Below are positions 42,314 to 51,006 of a DNA stretch of 64,000 bases, in pieces. Position 1 is the stretch's first letter, and each line of letters opens with the position of its first letter. A model generated the notes under the pieces. That model was not told the DNA's origin. It saw nothing but the letters and a program-made list of their open reading frames with translations, and ran no database searches. The stretch is taken from positions 93,182 through 157,181 of the forward strand of contig NZ_JAYFUM010000016.1 in NCBI RefSeq assembly GCF_034929435.1, given 5' to 3'. The DNA is from Arcicella rigui (GTDB lineage: Bacteria > Bacteroidota > Bacteroidia > Cytophagales > Spirosomataceae). The position numbers and the translations under genes are program-made.

Positions 42314-43865
42314 TATTGTTATTACGATTGTTCCGAGGCTGTTGCTGTTGCGGACGATTTGGTTTTTGGTTTGAATACTGAGGTTTTTTGTTACCTTGGT
42401 TATTCTGTACTTTTGGTTGCTGTGGCAACTTCTCCTGTGGCTCGTTGGCAGCATTTGCCGAAACATTTGGCTGTTGCTGAGGTTTAGGTTTGTGTTGATG
42501 CTGAGGTTTATGTTGCTTTGGCTGATGATTATTAGGCTTCTGCTCCTGAGCTTTTTGTCCTTGTGCTTTTGGATGCTGATGCCCCTTTTCTTGTTGAGGC
42601 TTCTCATCTACTTTCACGTGCGAACGCTGCTCTGGGCGATGCTCTCTTTTTTCAGCTTTGAAGTCTTTTCTTTCTGGGCGACTAAACTCTTTTTTGTCAG
42701 CCTTTATGTCCGGACGTTCTCCTTTTTTCTTATCAACATTCTTTTTGTTACCACCGTACTTTTTATCCATTTTATCCAAATCGGCATTCAATGGGCCAGC
42801 ACCTTTTTCAATTTCTAAATCTATTTTAGCAGATTCTGCTCCGTCAATAGATTGTGGTCTGATTCCTTTTTCGTTCAAAGCCATAATTTCTTTGACACGC
42901 TCTACCGAAACAGGAATCCAGTTACTTTCTTCGCCTCTGTATCCAAACCACATCACTCTTTTAAAAATATCTGTTTTCTGTAAAAAGGCTTCCCCTTTTA
43001 CCGTCAACAAAGATTTATCAATGGTCGGAATGTCCTTCAAGGCATCCATATAAGTTTCAAGTTCATAGTTTAAGCAACATTTCAATCGCCCACACTGACC
43101 AGAAAGTTTTACAGGATTCAAAGAAAGGTTTTGATAACGAGCCGCAGACGTTGTTACGTTTTTAAAATCCGTCAGCCAAGTAGAGCAACATAATTCTCTT
43201 CCACAAACACCAATACCGCCTACTCTGGCTGCTTCTTGGCGAAGTGAAATTTGTTTCATTTCTACTCTTACTTTAAACTCGCTTGCCAACATTTTAATTA
43301 ACTCTCTGAAGTCCACACGGTCGTCGGAAGAGTAATAAAAAATGGCTTTGGTATTATCTGACTGAAACTCTACATCTGAAAGTTTCATGTTCAGTTTTAA
43401 GTCCTTGATAATTTCACGAGTACGGTACATCGTCGGATAATCACGTGCAACGGCTTGGTCGTGTTTTTCAAGGTCTTTTTCGTTGGCTTTTCGATAAATA
43501 ACTTTAATGTCTTCGTTATCTTTCAAGCCTTTTTTCAACATTTGTAGCCTTACAAGTTCACCTTGTAAAGACACAAAACCAAGATGATGACCACTTGGTA
43601 CGTCAACAATCACAGGGTCGCCAGCGTAAAGTTCAATTTGGTTGGTATTTCTAAAATACTCTTTTCTTCCTCCTTTAAATTTTACTTCAACAATGTTAAA
43701 CTTATTGAAAGTTGGAATATCCATATTCGACAACCAGTCGAATACATTCATTTTATTACAACCTCCAGTACTACAAGCTCCATTGTTCTGACAACCGCTT
43801 ACTGTTGCACCATCTTGTTTATTTTTAGTTCCGCAACTCCCTGAGGAGCATGATTTACATCCCAT
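42288..43865 (-). CDS. PSP1-domain protein (RicT/YaaT-like) with long disordered tail
   Basis: The 525-residue product begins with a cysteine-rich stretch (MGCKSCSSGSCG, then C27, C31 and C36 or close). The PSP1/RicT core runs over about 50-290 and includes GVCGRELCCSTWL and GQCGRLKCCLNYE, the cysteines that bind a 4Fe-4S cluster with RicA and RicF in Bacillus. From about residue 370 the tail is basic and then His/Gln/Pro/Asn-rich (KPQHQHKPKPQQQP). In Bacillus RicT affects mRNA maturation by RNase Y; the role in Bacteroidota is not established. It overlaps gldH by 26 bp. Confidence 0.88.
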   Translation of the reverse strand: MGCKSCSSGSCGTKNKQDGATVSGCQNNGACSTGGCNKMNVFDWLSNMDIPTFNKFNIVEVKFKGGRKEYFRNTNQIELYAGDPVIVDVPSGHHLGFVSLQGELVRLQMLKKGLKDNEDIKVIYRKANEKDLEKHDQAVARDYPTMYRTREIIKDLKLNMKLSDVEFQSDNTKAIFYYSSDDRVDFRELIKMLASEFKVRVEMKQISLRQEAARVGGIGVCGRELCCSTWLTDFKNVTTSAARYQNLSLNPVKLSGQCGRLKCCLNYELETYMDALKDIPTIDKSLLTVKGEAFLQKTDIFKRVMWFGYRGEESNWIPVSVERVKEIMALNEKGIRPQSIDGAESAKIDLEIEKGAGPLNADLDKMDKKYGGNKKNVDKKKGERPDIKADKKEFSRPERKDFKAEKREHRPEQRSHVKVDEKPQQEKGHQHPKAQGQKAQEQKPNNHQPKQHKPQHQHKPKPQQQPNVSANAANEPQEKLPQQPKVQNNQGNKKPQYSNQKPNRPQQQQPRNNRNNNNDDSKAVS

Positions 43866-43945
43866 AATGATAAGAGTGAATCAAAGCTTTTCAACGCTCT
43901 GTGTCTGTGCTTTCATTCACTTTATGTGTATTACATTAAGTATAA

Positions 43946-45226
43946 TTAATACCTCAACACATCTAACCCAATATCTTTTCGATAATATTTTCCATCAAAA
44001 AGCACATCATGGGCAGCTTTTTGAGATTTTTGAATGGCTTTTTCTAAAGTATTAGACATTCCCGTAAGAGCCATTACTCTACCGCCATTCGTTACTACTA
44101 AATCGTTTTCTAATTTTGTTCCAGCATGGAAAATCATCGCTTCGCTGATGGTATCATAGCCCACGATTACATCTCCTTTTTTATACTCATTCGGATAACC
44201 TCCCGCTACTACAACCGTGGTTACGGCGTGTTGTTTACTTACCGTAAAGGCTGCTTCGTGAAGTTCATTTTTAGCCGTAGCAATCATCAAGGCTAAGAAA
44301 TCTGATTCTATTCTTGGTAATACTACTTCTGTTTCTGGGTCGCCCATTCGAGCGTTGTATTCAATTACATAAGGTTCGCCTTCGTGGTTCATTAAACCAA
44401 TAAAGATGAAGCCATTATATTTGATACCTTCTGCTTTTAAGCCTGCCATTGTAGGCTTGATTACTTGGTTGTCAACAGCCTCAATGAATTTAGCTGTGGC
44501 AAAAGGCACGGGCGATACTGCTCCCATTCCACCAGTATTCAAACCTGTATCTGCTTCGCCGATACGTTTGTAGTCTTTGGCTTCTGGTAAGATTTTATAC
44601 GAATCGCCGTCTGTCAATACAAAAACGGATAGTTCAATTCCTGTTAAAAATTCTTCAATGACTACCTTACTGCTGGCATCTCCAAATTTAGCATCCACCA
44701 ACATTTCTGTAAGTGCATCTTTGGCTTCGTCTAAAGTTTGAGCAATAATAACCCCTTTACCTGCCGCCAAGCCATCTGCTTTCAAAACGATAGGTAATTT
44801 TTGGTTTTCAAGATAGCTTAAACCTGCGTCGAGGGTATCTTTAGTGAAAGTCTGAGATTTTGCCGTTGGGATTCCGTACTTCAACATGAAGTTTTTTGAA
44901 AAGTCTTTTGAACCTTCCAACATAGCTCCGTGTGCATCCGGCCCTACCATTAAAACATGTTGTAAATCTTCTCTCGACTGAAAATAATTTCTAACGCCTT
45001 TTACTAATGGTTCTTCTGGCCCAACAATAATTAGCTCGATATGATGTTCTAAAACGGCATCTGCTATTTTTTCAAAATCATTATAAGCAATGGGTAAATT
45101 TGTGGCAATTTGTGCTGTACCTGCGTTGCCGGGTGCTACAAATAATTTTTCACAAAGTGTACTCTGGGCAATTCTCCAAGCAAAAGCGTGTTCACGTCCG
45201 CCAGAGCCTAAAATTAGTGTATTCAT
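43946..45226 (-). CDS. purD: Phosphoribosylamine--glycine ligase
   Basis: The 426-residue ATP-grasp enzyme catalyses the second step of purine synthesis (phosphoribosylamine plus glycine). Landmarks are NTLILGSGGREHAFAW at the start, IIVGPEEPLVKG, the ATP-grasp loop PIVLKADGLAAGKGVII, NTGGMGAVSPVPF, EYNARMGDPETEVVLPRI and a C-terminal VVAGGYPNEYKKGD. Length is normal. It is a single gene, not in a pur cluster. Confidence 0.96.
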   Translation of the reverse strand: MNTLILGSGGREHAFAWRIAQSTLCEKLFVAPGNAGTAQIATNLPIAYNDFEKIADAVLEHHIELIIVGPEEPLVKGVRNYFQSREDLQHVLMVGPDAHGAMLEGSKDFSKNFMLKYGIPTAKSQTFTKDTLDAGLSYLENQKLPIVLKADGLAAGKGVIIAQTLDEAKDALTEMLVDAKFGDASSKVVIEEFLTGIELSVFVLTDGDSYKILPEAKDYKRIGEADTGLNTGGMGAVSPVPFATAKFIEAVDNQVIKPTMAGLKAEGIKYNGFIFIGLMNHEGEPYVIEYNARMGDPETEVVLPRIESDFLALMIATAKNELHEAAFTVSKQHAVTTVVVAGGYPNEYKKGDVIVGYDTISEAMIFHAGTKLENDLVVTNGGRVMALTGMSNTLEKAIQKSQKAAHDVLFDGKYYRKDIGLDVLRY

Positions 45227-45459
45227 TGATTGTTATTTTCTTAGGATTTAATGATACTGGGCTTAAGTAAGAGGCTTTATCTAACAAGCTTTTTATCATT
45301 AGAAACTATCATGGGGCAATGTTAAAATATGAGTGCTGAATTGTGAACGGTTCGCCGTAGCGATGTTGTGTTGTGAATTTAAAATACTAAATTTCAAAAT
45401 GTTACAACATTTACAATTCTAAAATAATTCTGCACGATTGTTTAATACTTTACTTTAAC

Positions 45460-45505
45460 TTGTGCCTTTGAATGATTGGGGTTACTACCTCATTCAAAGG
45501 CACAA
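45460..45505. terminator. Stem-loop after recQ
   Basis: A 16-bp perfect stem (45460-45475 with 45490-45505), 14-base loop, directly beside the recQ stop at 45510. T-runs are weak, so termination is probable rather than certain. Confidence 0.6.
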
Positions 45506-45509
45506 TGTA

Positions 45510-47861
45510 TTAGTTTCCTACTTCGCTCAAGAATTTGATTCGCATCAATCTTAATTCTTCTTCTGTAATATCATCAATATTACATTCTTCTAAAGCTACG
45601 GCAATATTGTCTGATTCTGCTTCCATAAAGTAGTCGAAAATCTCTTCTTGCTTATCTGGCTCAACTACTTGGTTGATATAATAATCAAGATTGAGTTTTG
45701 TTCCCGAATAACAGATATGTTCGATTTCTTCAATCAATTCTGCCATCGTAAGTTCTTTCTGGTCAGCAATAATGTCTAAATCTACTTTTCTATCTACTTG
45801 TTGGATAATATGAATTTTGATTTTCGATTTATTAACTGCCGATTTTACTACTACTTCGGTTGCGGTTTCAATCTCGTTATCTTCAACGTATTTTTTGATT
45901 AAATCAATAAACTGACGACCAAATTTTACTACTTTACCCATGCCCACACCATTAATCTGAGCCATCTCATCTTTAGTGGTTGGATAAGTAGTTGCCATTT
46001 CCTCTAACGATGGATCTTGGAAGATAACATAAGGAGGAAGATTTTTTTCTTTGGCAATCTTTTTACGAAGATTTTTAAGCAATTCAAATAAGGCTACATC
46101 ATAAGAACCACTGCCTGAAGCTGCTTCTTTTTCTTCGTCTTCTTCGATTTTCTCGTTTTCGTAATCGTGGTCTTTCGAGAGCGTCAATGGATATGGGTCT
46201 TTGATGTATTCTTTTCCTTTTTCAGAAAGTTTCAATACGCCATAGTTTTCCACATCTTTTTCTAAGAAGCCCAGTACTGCAATCTGGCGTACCATCGAAA
46301 CGCATTGTTCGATAGGCTCAGGTTCTGCATTTTTTCTGCTTTTTGCTTTTACTGGTTTTGATTTTTTCGGTTTCGGAATTGGATTTCCATCCTCATCTTC
46401 TTCATCCGAAAATTCTACTTCGTCCTCATCTTCGTCTTCGTCGTCTTCATCTTCATCAGCATTTAGTTTGAATAAAGATTTTGCTTTCCCGAAAGTTTCA
46501 ATTTTGTTGTGTTCATAGCTACCAACGTATTGGCTCTTATAACCCATCAAAATATCAGCTATATGTTGTGCATCGAAGCGTTCGCCTGTTAGTTCTACTG
46601 TTTTCAAAGCCAATACTACGGCTTCTTCTACTTTATATTTTGGTGTTGGTTTATTACAGTTGTCGCAGTAGCCACAATCTTTTTCAACGTGTTCGCCAAA
46701 ATAATTTAATAACTGACGGCGGCGACAAGTACCTAAATTGGCATAATGTACCATTTCATGCAATAGCATTCGGGCAGTATCACGCTCAGTAACGGTTTTG
46801 TCTTTATTGAATTTGTCTAATTTATTAATGTCTTCTTTTGCATAGAACATAATACAAGTACCTTCCAAGCCATCACGTCCTGCTCTTCCTGTTTCTTGAT
46901 AATATCCTTCTAAAGATTTCGGAGCGTCGTAGTGGATAACAAAACGAACATCTGGTTTGTCGATACCCATTCCGAAAGCAATCGTTGCTACCATTACGTC
47001 GGTTTCTTCGTTCAAGAAAGCCTCTTGGTTAGCCATACGAACGTCGCCATCTAAGCCTGCATGATAAGGCAAAGCTCTGATACCATTTACATTTAATAAA
47101 TTGGCGATTTCTTCTACTTTCTTTCTGCTCAAGCAATAGATAATACCTGATTTCCCATGATTGGCTTTGATGTACTTGATAATTTGCTTATCTACATCAT
47201 CACGTTTTGCACGAATTTCATAGTAAAGGTTCTTGCGGTTGAATGAAGACTTGAACAAACGAGCATCATCCATATTCAGGTTTTTCTGAATATCTTGTTG
47301 TACTTTTGGTGTTGCCGTAGCCGTAAGAGCAATAATAGGAAGTTTGGTATCAATACTTTCTACAATAGAGCGAATGCGGCGGTATTCAGGGCGAAAATCA
47401 TGACCCCATTCCGAAATACAGTGAGCTTCGTCGATAGCTACAAAAGAGATTTTTGCTTGTTTTAAAAATGCTAAATTATCTTCTTTAGTAAGAGATTCAG
47501 GAGCAATGTAAAGTAATTTTACATCTCCTTTAATTACAGCATTCTTTACTTTTGTCATTTCTGCACGGTTCAACGAAGAGTTTAAAAACTGAGCGTTAAT
47601 ACCAAATGCGTTCATTTGATCTACCTGATTTTTCATCAGAGCAATCAATGGTGAAATCACAATCGCAGTACCACCCATAGCAATGGCTGGCATCTGATAG
47701 CAAAGCGATTTCCCTGCTCCTGTCGGCATGATAACAAAAGTGTTTTCACCCGAAAGAATATTTTTTATAATATCTTCTTGTTCACCACGGAACTGGGAAA
47801 ATCCAAAAGTCTCCTTGAGTTTCTCTTTTAAAAAGTCGGTGGTTTCTTGTGTGATACTCAT
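45510..47861 (-). CDS. recQ: ATP-dependent DNA helicase RecQ with acidic insertion
   Basis: The 783-residue superfamily 2 helicase unwinds DNA in recombination repair. It has Walker A MPTGAGKSLCY, IDEAHCISEWGHDFRPEYR, the TATATPKVQQDI motif and QETGRAGRDGLEG. The zinc domain has its cysteines in the CRRRQLLNYFGEHVEKDCGYCDNC region; a winged helix and an HRDC domain (about 590-670) follow. Two features are unusual: an acidic linker at about 475-500 of almost pure Asp/Glu followed by a Lys/Pro-rich part, and a C-terminal helix-turn-helix extension. It is divergent from kdsD. Confidence 0.95.
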   Translation of the reverse strand: MSITQETTDFLKEKLKETFGFSQFRGEQEDIIKNILSGENTFVIMPTGAGKSLCYQMPAIAMGGTAIVISPLIALMKNQVDQMNAFGINAQFLNSSLNRAEMTKVKNAVIKGDVKLLYIAPESLTKEDNLAFLKQAKISFVAIDEAHCISEWGHDFRPEYRRIRSIVESIDTKLPIIALTATATPKVQQDIQKNLNMDDARLFKSSFNRKNLYYEIRAKRDDVDKQIIKYIKANHGKSGIIYCLSRKKVEEIANLLNVNGIRALPYHAGLDGDVRMANQEAFLNEETDVMVATIAFGMGIDKPDVRFVIHYDAPKSLEGYYQETGRAGRDGLEGTCIMFYAKEDINKLDKFNKDKTVTERDTARMLLHEMVHYANLGTCRRRQLLNYFGEHVEKDCGYCDNCNKPTPKYKVEEAVVLALKTVELTGERFDAQHIADILMGYKSQYVGSYEHNKIETFGKAKSLFKLNADEDEDDEDEDEDEVEFSDEEDEDGNPIPKPKKSKPVKAKSRKNAEPEPIEQCVSMVRQIAVLGFLEKDVENYGVLKLSEKGKEYIKDPYPLTLSKDHDYENEKIEEDEEKEAASGSGSYDVALFELLKNLRKKIAKEKNLPPYVIFQDPSLEEMATTYPTTKDEMAQINGVGMGKVVKFGRQFIDLIKKYVEDNEIETATEVVVKSAVNKSKIKIHIIQQVDRKVDLDIIADQKELTMAELIEEIEHICYSGTKLNLDYYINQVVEPDKQEEIFDYFMEAESDNIAVALEECNIDDITEEELRLMRIKFLSEVGN

Positions 47862-47915
47862 TGTTTTTGAAACTTGAATAAGGTTTTTTGATTAATATCG
47901 TGGTTAATAATCCTT

Positions 47916-47923
47916 TATCTTTG
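47916..47923 (+). promoter_or_regulatory. -7 promoter element (TATCTTTG) of kdsD
   Basis: Fits TAnnTTTG, 46 bp before the TTG start. The nearest TTTG box upstream has a 25-base spacer. Confidence 0.4.
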
Positions 47924-47968
47924 TAATAAATTTAACACAAAATCAGTATTTAAAAACTGTTTCTAACA

Positions 47969-48937
47969 TTGAAATTAGTAAAAAATATCCAATCAACTGC
48001 AAAAAAAGTTTTAGAGGAAGAAGCAAATGCTATCCTAAAAATTATCCCATCAATTGATTCTTCCTTTGAATCATGTGTAAATCACCTACTTAACGCCAAA
48101 GGAAGGTTTGTGATTACGGGTATTGGGAAATCTGCAATCATTGCACAGAAAATTGTGGCTACACTTAATTCTACTGGAACGCCCGCTTTGTTTATGCACG
48201 CTGCCGATGCTATTCATGGCGACTTAGGAATGATACAAAATGACGATACCGTAATGTGTATTTCTAAGTCTGGTGATACCCCAGAAATTAAGGTTTTAGT
48301 ACCTCTTATCAAGCGTACTGGTGTAAAATTAATTGCAATGGTTTCAAATCCAAGCTCTTATCTTGGGAAAAATGCAGATTTTATTCTACATGCCCTTGCC
48401 GAGAAAGAAGCCGATTTACTCAATCTTGCTCCAACTACCAGTACAACAGTAGCATTAGCCTTGGGCGATGCTCTGGCGGTATGCTTATTAGAATGCCGTG
48501 GTTTTAATAGTCAAGATTTTGCCAAATATCATCCCGGAGGAGCATTAGGTAAAAAACTCTATCTAAAGGTATCAGATATTTATCCAAATCACGAATTACC
48601 TATCGTTTTTGAACATTCAAATATCAAAGAAGCTATTTTAGAAATCAGTTCTAAGCGTCTGGGAGCTACTGCCGTACTGGATTCAAAACAAGAACTGGCT
48701 GGTATTATCACGGATGGTGATGTACGAAGGATGCTAAATGTACATGATAATTTAACGGGACTTACTGCAAAAGATATTATGACCGTAGCCCCAAAATCTA
48801 TTGAACCAGATGCTTTTGCCGTAGAAGCTCTTCAAATTATGCAAGCCAAAAACATCACTCAATTGATTGTAGTAGAAAATAATAAACCATTAGGCTTTAT
48901 TCACCTTCACGATTTATTAAAAGAAGGTTTGGTGTAA
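47969..48937 (+). CDS. kdsD: Arabinose-5-phosphate isomerase
   Basis: The 322-residue SIS-domain enzyme converts ribulose-5-phosphate to arabinose-5-phosphate for KDO and lipopolysaccharide synthesis. Residues 40-180 form the SIS domain (GRFVITGIGKSAIIAQKIVATLNSTG, HGDLGMIQNDD, SKSGDTPEIKVL, LALGDALAVCLLE, FAKYHPGGALGKKL); two CBS domains follow. The start must be the TTG at 47969 because an in-frame TAA lies 18 bases upstream and the next in-frame ATG is inside the SIS domain. It is divergent from recQ. Confidence 0.94.
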   Translation: MKLVKNIQSTAKKVLEEEANAILKIIPSIDSSFESCVNHLLNAKGRFVITGIGKSAIIAQKIVATLNSTGTPALFMHAADAIHGDLGMIQNDDTVMCISKSGDTPEIKVLVPLIKRTGVKLIAMVSNPSSYLGKNADFILHALAEKEADLLNLAPTTSTTVALALGDALAVCLLECRGFNSQDFAKYHPGGALGKKLYLKVSDIYPNHELPIVFEHSNIKEAILEISSKRLGATAVLDSKQELAGIITDGDVRRMLNVHDNLTGLTAKDIMTVAPKSIEPDAFAVEALQIMQAKNITQLIVVENNKPLGFIHLHDLLKEGLV

Positions 48938-48945
48938 ACAGTAAC

Positions 48946-48962
48946 ACGAGTTTCCAACTCGT
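48946..48962. repeat. Small dispersed hairpin ACGAGT-TTCCA-ACTCGT
   Basis: Six-base perfect arms with a TTCCA loop, just after kdsD. It is nearly identical to the hairpin at 49707-49727; a half copy is at 52022. Confidence 0.55.
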
Positions 48963-49029
48963 ACAAAACACTTACAAAAACGCTCGTGAAGACAGGGCGT
49001 TTTTGTATTCATCCCCTTATGAAACCAAC

Positions 49030-49407
49030 TTATTTATTAGACTCATATAGGATAAATGTTAATTCTGCAATTTTATCAAAATGTCTATCGGCTGAAATAA
49101 GTGGAATTCCTAAAAAAATGGCTGTGGAAGCTACAATTGCATCTGGTAATTTGAGGGCGTACTTACGGCGTAAACGAATAGTAATATCTTTAATCCCTTT
49201 GTTAAAATCCATGATATTACATTCCTCTAAAAATAATTCTAACCAATTTTCCTCTTGAGGCGTTATTGTTTTATGCCCTAATAGTTCAAGCTGATTAATA
49301 AAAGAAACATAAGCCTCAGTGTCTTGAAGAATATTTCCCAAGTCATCATCACCATTGAATAAATAAATAGCAATATTGGTGTCGATTAATATTTTATTCC
49401 CACTCAT
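49030..49407 (-). CDS. PIN-domain toxin (VapC-like)
   Basis: The 125-residue product has the PIN-domain acidic residues: ILIDTNIAIYLFNG near the start, YVSFINQLELLGH (E) in the middle, LKLPDAIVASTAIFLGIPLISADRHFDKI near the end. PIN toxins of the VapC type cut tRNA or rRNA and are held in check by a bound antitoxin. The gene overlaps the end of a small upstream frame that fits an antitoxin. It lies close to kdsD on the other strand and its regulation is likely by the toxin-antitoxin complex. Confidence 0.9.
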   Translation of the reverse strand: MSGNKILIDTNIAIYLFNGDDDLGNILQDTEAYVSFINQLELLGHKTITPQEENWLELFLEECNIMDFNKGIKDITIRLRRKYALKLPDAIVASTAIFLGIPLISADRHFDKIAELTFILYESNK

Positions 49408-49558
49408 TACGGATTCTTCTTTGAATTTCTAATGGGTCTTCTGCTGATTTAACCATGCCAACATACTTTTTGGCATTTAATTTTTTACTACCCTTTGCGG
49501 ATATATTGGGTGGTAGCACTTCTTCAAGTTTCTGTCCTTTTTTGAGTACGATAGTCAT
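49394..49558 (-). CDS. Small antitoxin of the PIN toxin (54 residues)
   Basis: An ATG at 49558 opens a 54-codon frame that overlaps the start of the PIN gene by 14 bp. The product begins MTIVLKKGQKLEEVLPPN, continues with a basic KGSKKLNAKKYVGMV part and ends with an acidic/basic helix (ADPLEIQRRIRNEWE region). Size, charge, overlap and order are those of an antitoxin preceding its VapC-like toxin. No exact antitoxin family is claimed. Confidence 0.75.
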   Translation of the reverse strand: MTIVLKKGQKLEEVLPPNISAKGSKKLNAKKYVGMVKSAEDPLEIQRRIRNEWE

Positions 49559-49706
49559 AATAGATTCTATTGATAAATTGAAAACCGTTTTACTTAACGA
49601 ATATACAAAAAATGAATGATAGAAAAGGATGTATTTTATCTCAATCTTAACACGTTGCTGGTCTCCCTACCATTGCTATTCGGAAGACCAACCACAGATA
49701 AAAGTA

Positions 49707-49727
49707 GCACGAGTTTCCAACTCGTGC
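49707..49727. repeat. Small dispersed hairpin GCACGAGT-TTCCA-ACTCGTGC
   Basis: Eight-base perfect arms with a TTCCA loop, downstream of the unknown gene at 49750. It is close to a second hairpin around 49659-49690 (TGGTCTCC with GGAAGACCA). Confidence 0.6.
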
Positions 49728-49749
49728 CAAACAAAAAATACTAACCCTA

Positions 49750-50217
49750 TCACTCTTTACTCTTCTTACTACTCTTTTTTACAAAGCGTTTGGCTAAATC
49801 TTCATAAATATCTTTAGCTCCCGGTTGTTTAAGTTCCGCTTGCATCTTTACATTTCGGTAATATACTAAGGCAGCAGAATACGCTTCTGAGCCCGACAAA
49901 AAACAAATGTCCTCAATAACCCTAATAACCTGTTGAGCGTAAGTCAAAAACTGTTTCCCCAGTTTATAAGCATTCAAATCAATGTCAGCTTCTTCGAGAC
50001 TAACAAAGTCGGGCTTAAAAGCAGGGTTGCTGTGCATGTAACCTATGGCTTTTTCTGTAAAAGGAAGTGTGCCATCTGCCATCTTGAGAATCTCCATACG
50101 GTCGCTGGCATCTAAAACCACTGCTTTGGGTTGGAGGATAGCTAAAATGCTGTTGAGATGCTGATTAATTTGGGCTTGTTCAGCATCAGTGAGGGTGAAT
50201 GAAATGCGATTTTCCAT
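49750..50217 (-). CDS. Uncharacterised soluble protein
   Basis: The 155-residue product has no signal or membrane segment. It is helical, with ISFTLTDAEQAQINQHLNSIL at the start, MADGTLPFTEKAIGYMHSNPAF in the middle and a lysine-rich tail (FVKKSSKKSKE). I do not recognise the family. It is bounded by a hairpin on its 3' side and by the 63-bp repeat array upstream. Confidence 0.65.
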   Translation of the reverse strand: MENRISFTLTDAEQAQINQHLNSILAILQPKAVVLDASDRMEILKMADGTLPFTEKAIGYMHSNPAFKPDFVSLEEADIDLNAYKLGKQFLTYAQQVIRVIEDICFLSGSEAYSAALVYYRNVKMQAELKQPGAKDIYEDLAKRFVKKSSKKSKE

Positions 50218-50512
50218 TGTCTGATTTTTTTAAGTAGAAAGATAATTACCCTAAATACTTCTACTTAAACAACTGATGATATGCCTTATAGACGGTTTAT
50301 CGTCAGTGAGTGTAGAAGCTATTTAACAGTATGAAAATAATAAATAAATTGTTAAGTTGTTGGTTTTTAGGTGTTTATTTTTTCAGAAAACTTTCAAGCT
50401 ACTTATTTGTATCTGCTTCGATATTTTTCCTACAAATACGCATATCCCTAAACTATCTATGATATACCATAAAGCAAAGCCAATGATACTTTTAGCTACT
50501 ACCGAGAGAGCA

Positions 50513-50530
50513 TTTTGCGGTATTTTGCGG
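50513..50530 (-). repeat. Inverted copy of the array core motif
   Basis: TTTTGCGGTATTTTGCGG is the exact reverse complement of 50601-50618 in the array, so this piece and unit 1 can form an 18-bp stem that encloses a further AGAACC/GGTTCT hairpin at 50547-50563. Confidence 0.8.
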
Positions 50531-50572
50531 TTTTTATAGTCCAAAAAGAACCTAAAAGGTTCTCCAGACATT

Positions 50573-50761
50573 CTTTTAGGTTCTTCGGAGAACCTTTTTA
50601 CCGCAAAATACCGCAAAAAAGGATGTCGAGAGACCCTTTTAGGTTCTCCGAAGAACCTTTTTACCGCAAAATACCGCAAAAAAGGATGTCAGGAGACCCT
50701 TTTAGGTTCTTCCGACACCCTTTTAGGTTCAAAATACCACCAAAAAGAATGTCAAGAGCTA
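50573..50761 (+). repeat. Three-unit, 63-bp tandem repeat with internal hairpins
   Basis: Units begin at 50573, 50636 and 50699, exactly 63 bp apart. Each starts CTTTTAGGTTCT. Units 1 and 2 go on to a GGTTCT/AGAACC hairpin, the core TTTTTACCGCAAAATACCGC and AAAAAAGGATGTC. Unit 3 is diverged (AAAATACCACCAAAAAGAATGTC). The four-base hairpin loop is TCGG in unit 1 and CCGA in unit 2, i.e. the hairpin is reverse-complemented between them. The core recurs near 11944-11970. Confidence 0.85.
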
Positions 50762-51006
50762 ATTTAAGCTTTGACAAAGAAGCTTTTAGCATAAAGACTG
50801 AGGCTTAAAGAAAGTAAAGAGAAGCTTTGAGGAGTGACTTAGATTCAAGCAGTTTAAGAGCTAAATAAGCGATAAGCTATGAGCTTTAAGCTTTGAGTTC
50901 TTTTGAAACTCTATTTTTAAAATGTAAAAACCTTAAAGTCATGGCTTTAAGGTTTGAAATAGTATTTTGGATTGATTAATGGTAACAGCAATTTTTTCAA
51001 TCCAAT

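Larger units (their letters stand above)
50218..51006. other. Long intergenic region with tandem repeat array
   Basis: This 789-bp gap contains the inverted motif at 50513-50530 and the tandem array at 50573-50761. Frames of about 97 codons open on both strands only because the repeat length is a multiple of three. No gene is supported. Confidence 0.6.

Noticed and set aside
41777..42607. 276-residue version of GldH
   Set aside because: The extra N-terminal part overlaps the tail of the ricT-like gene in another frame and would bury the lipoprotein signal.
50513..50761. CRISPR array
   Set aside because: The 63-bp units follow each other directly with no variable spacers, and no cas genes are present.
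50383..50808. Genes of about 97 codons on both strands in the repeat array
   Set aside because: The frames stay open because the unit is 21 codons long. The proteins are repeat translations with no family signal.
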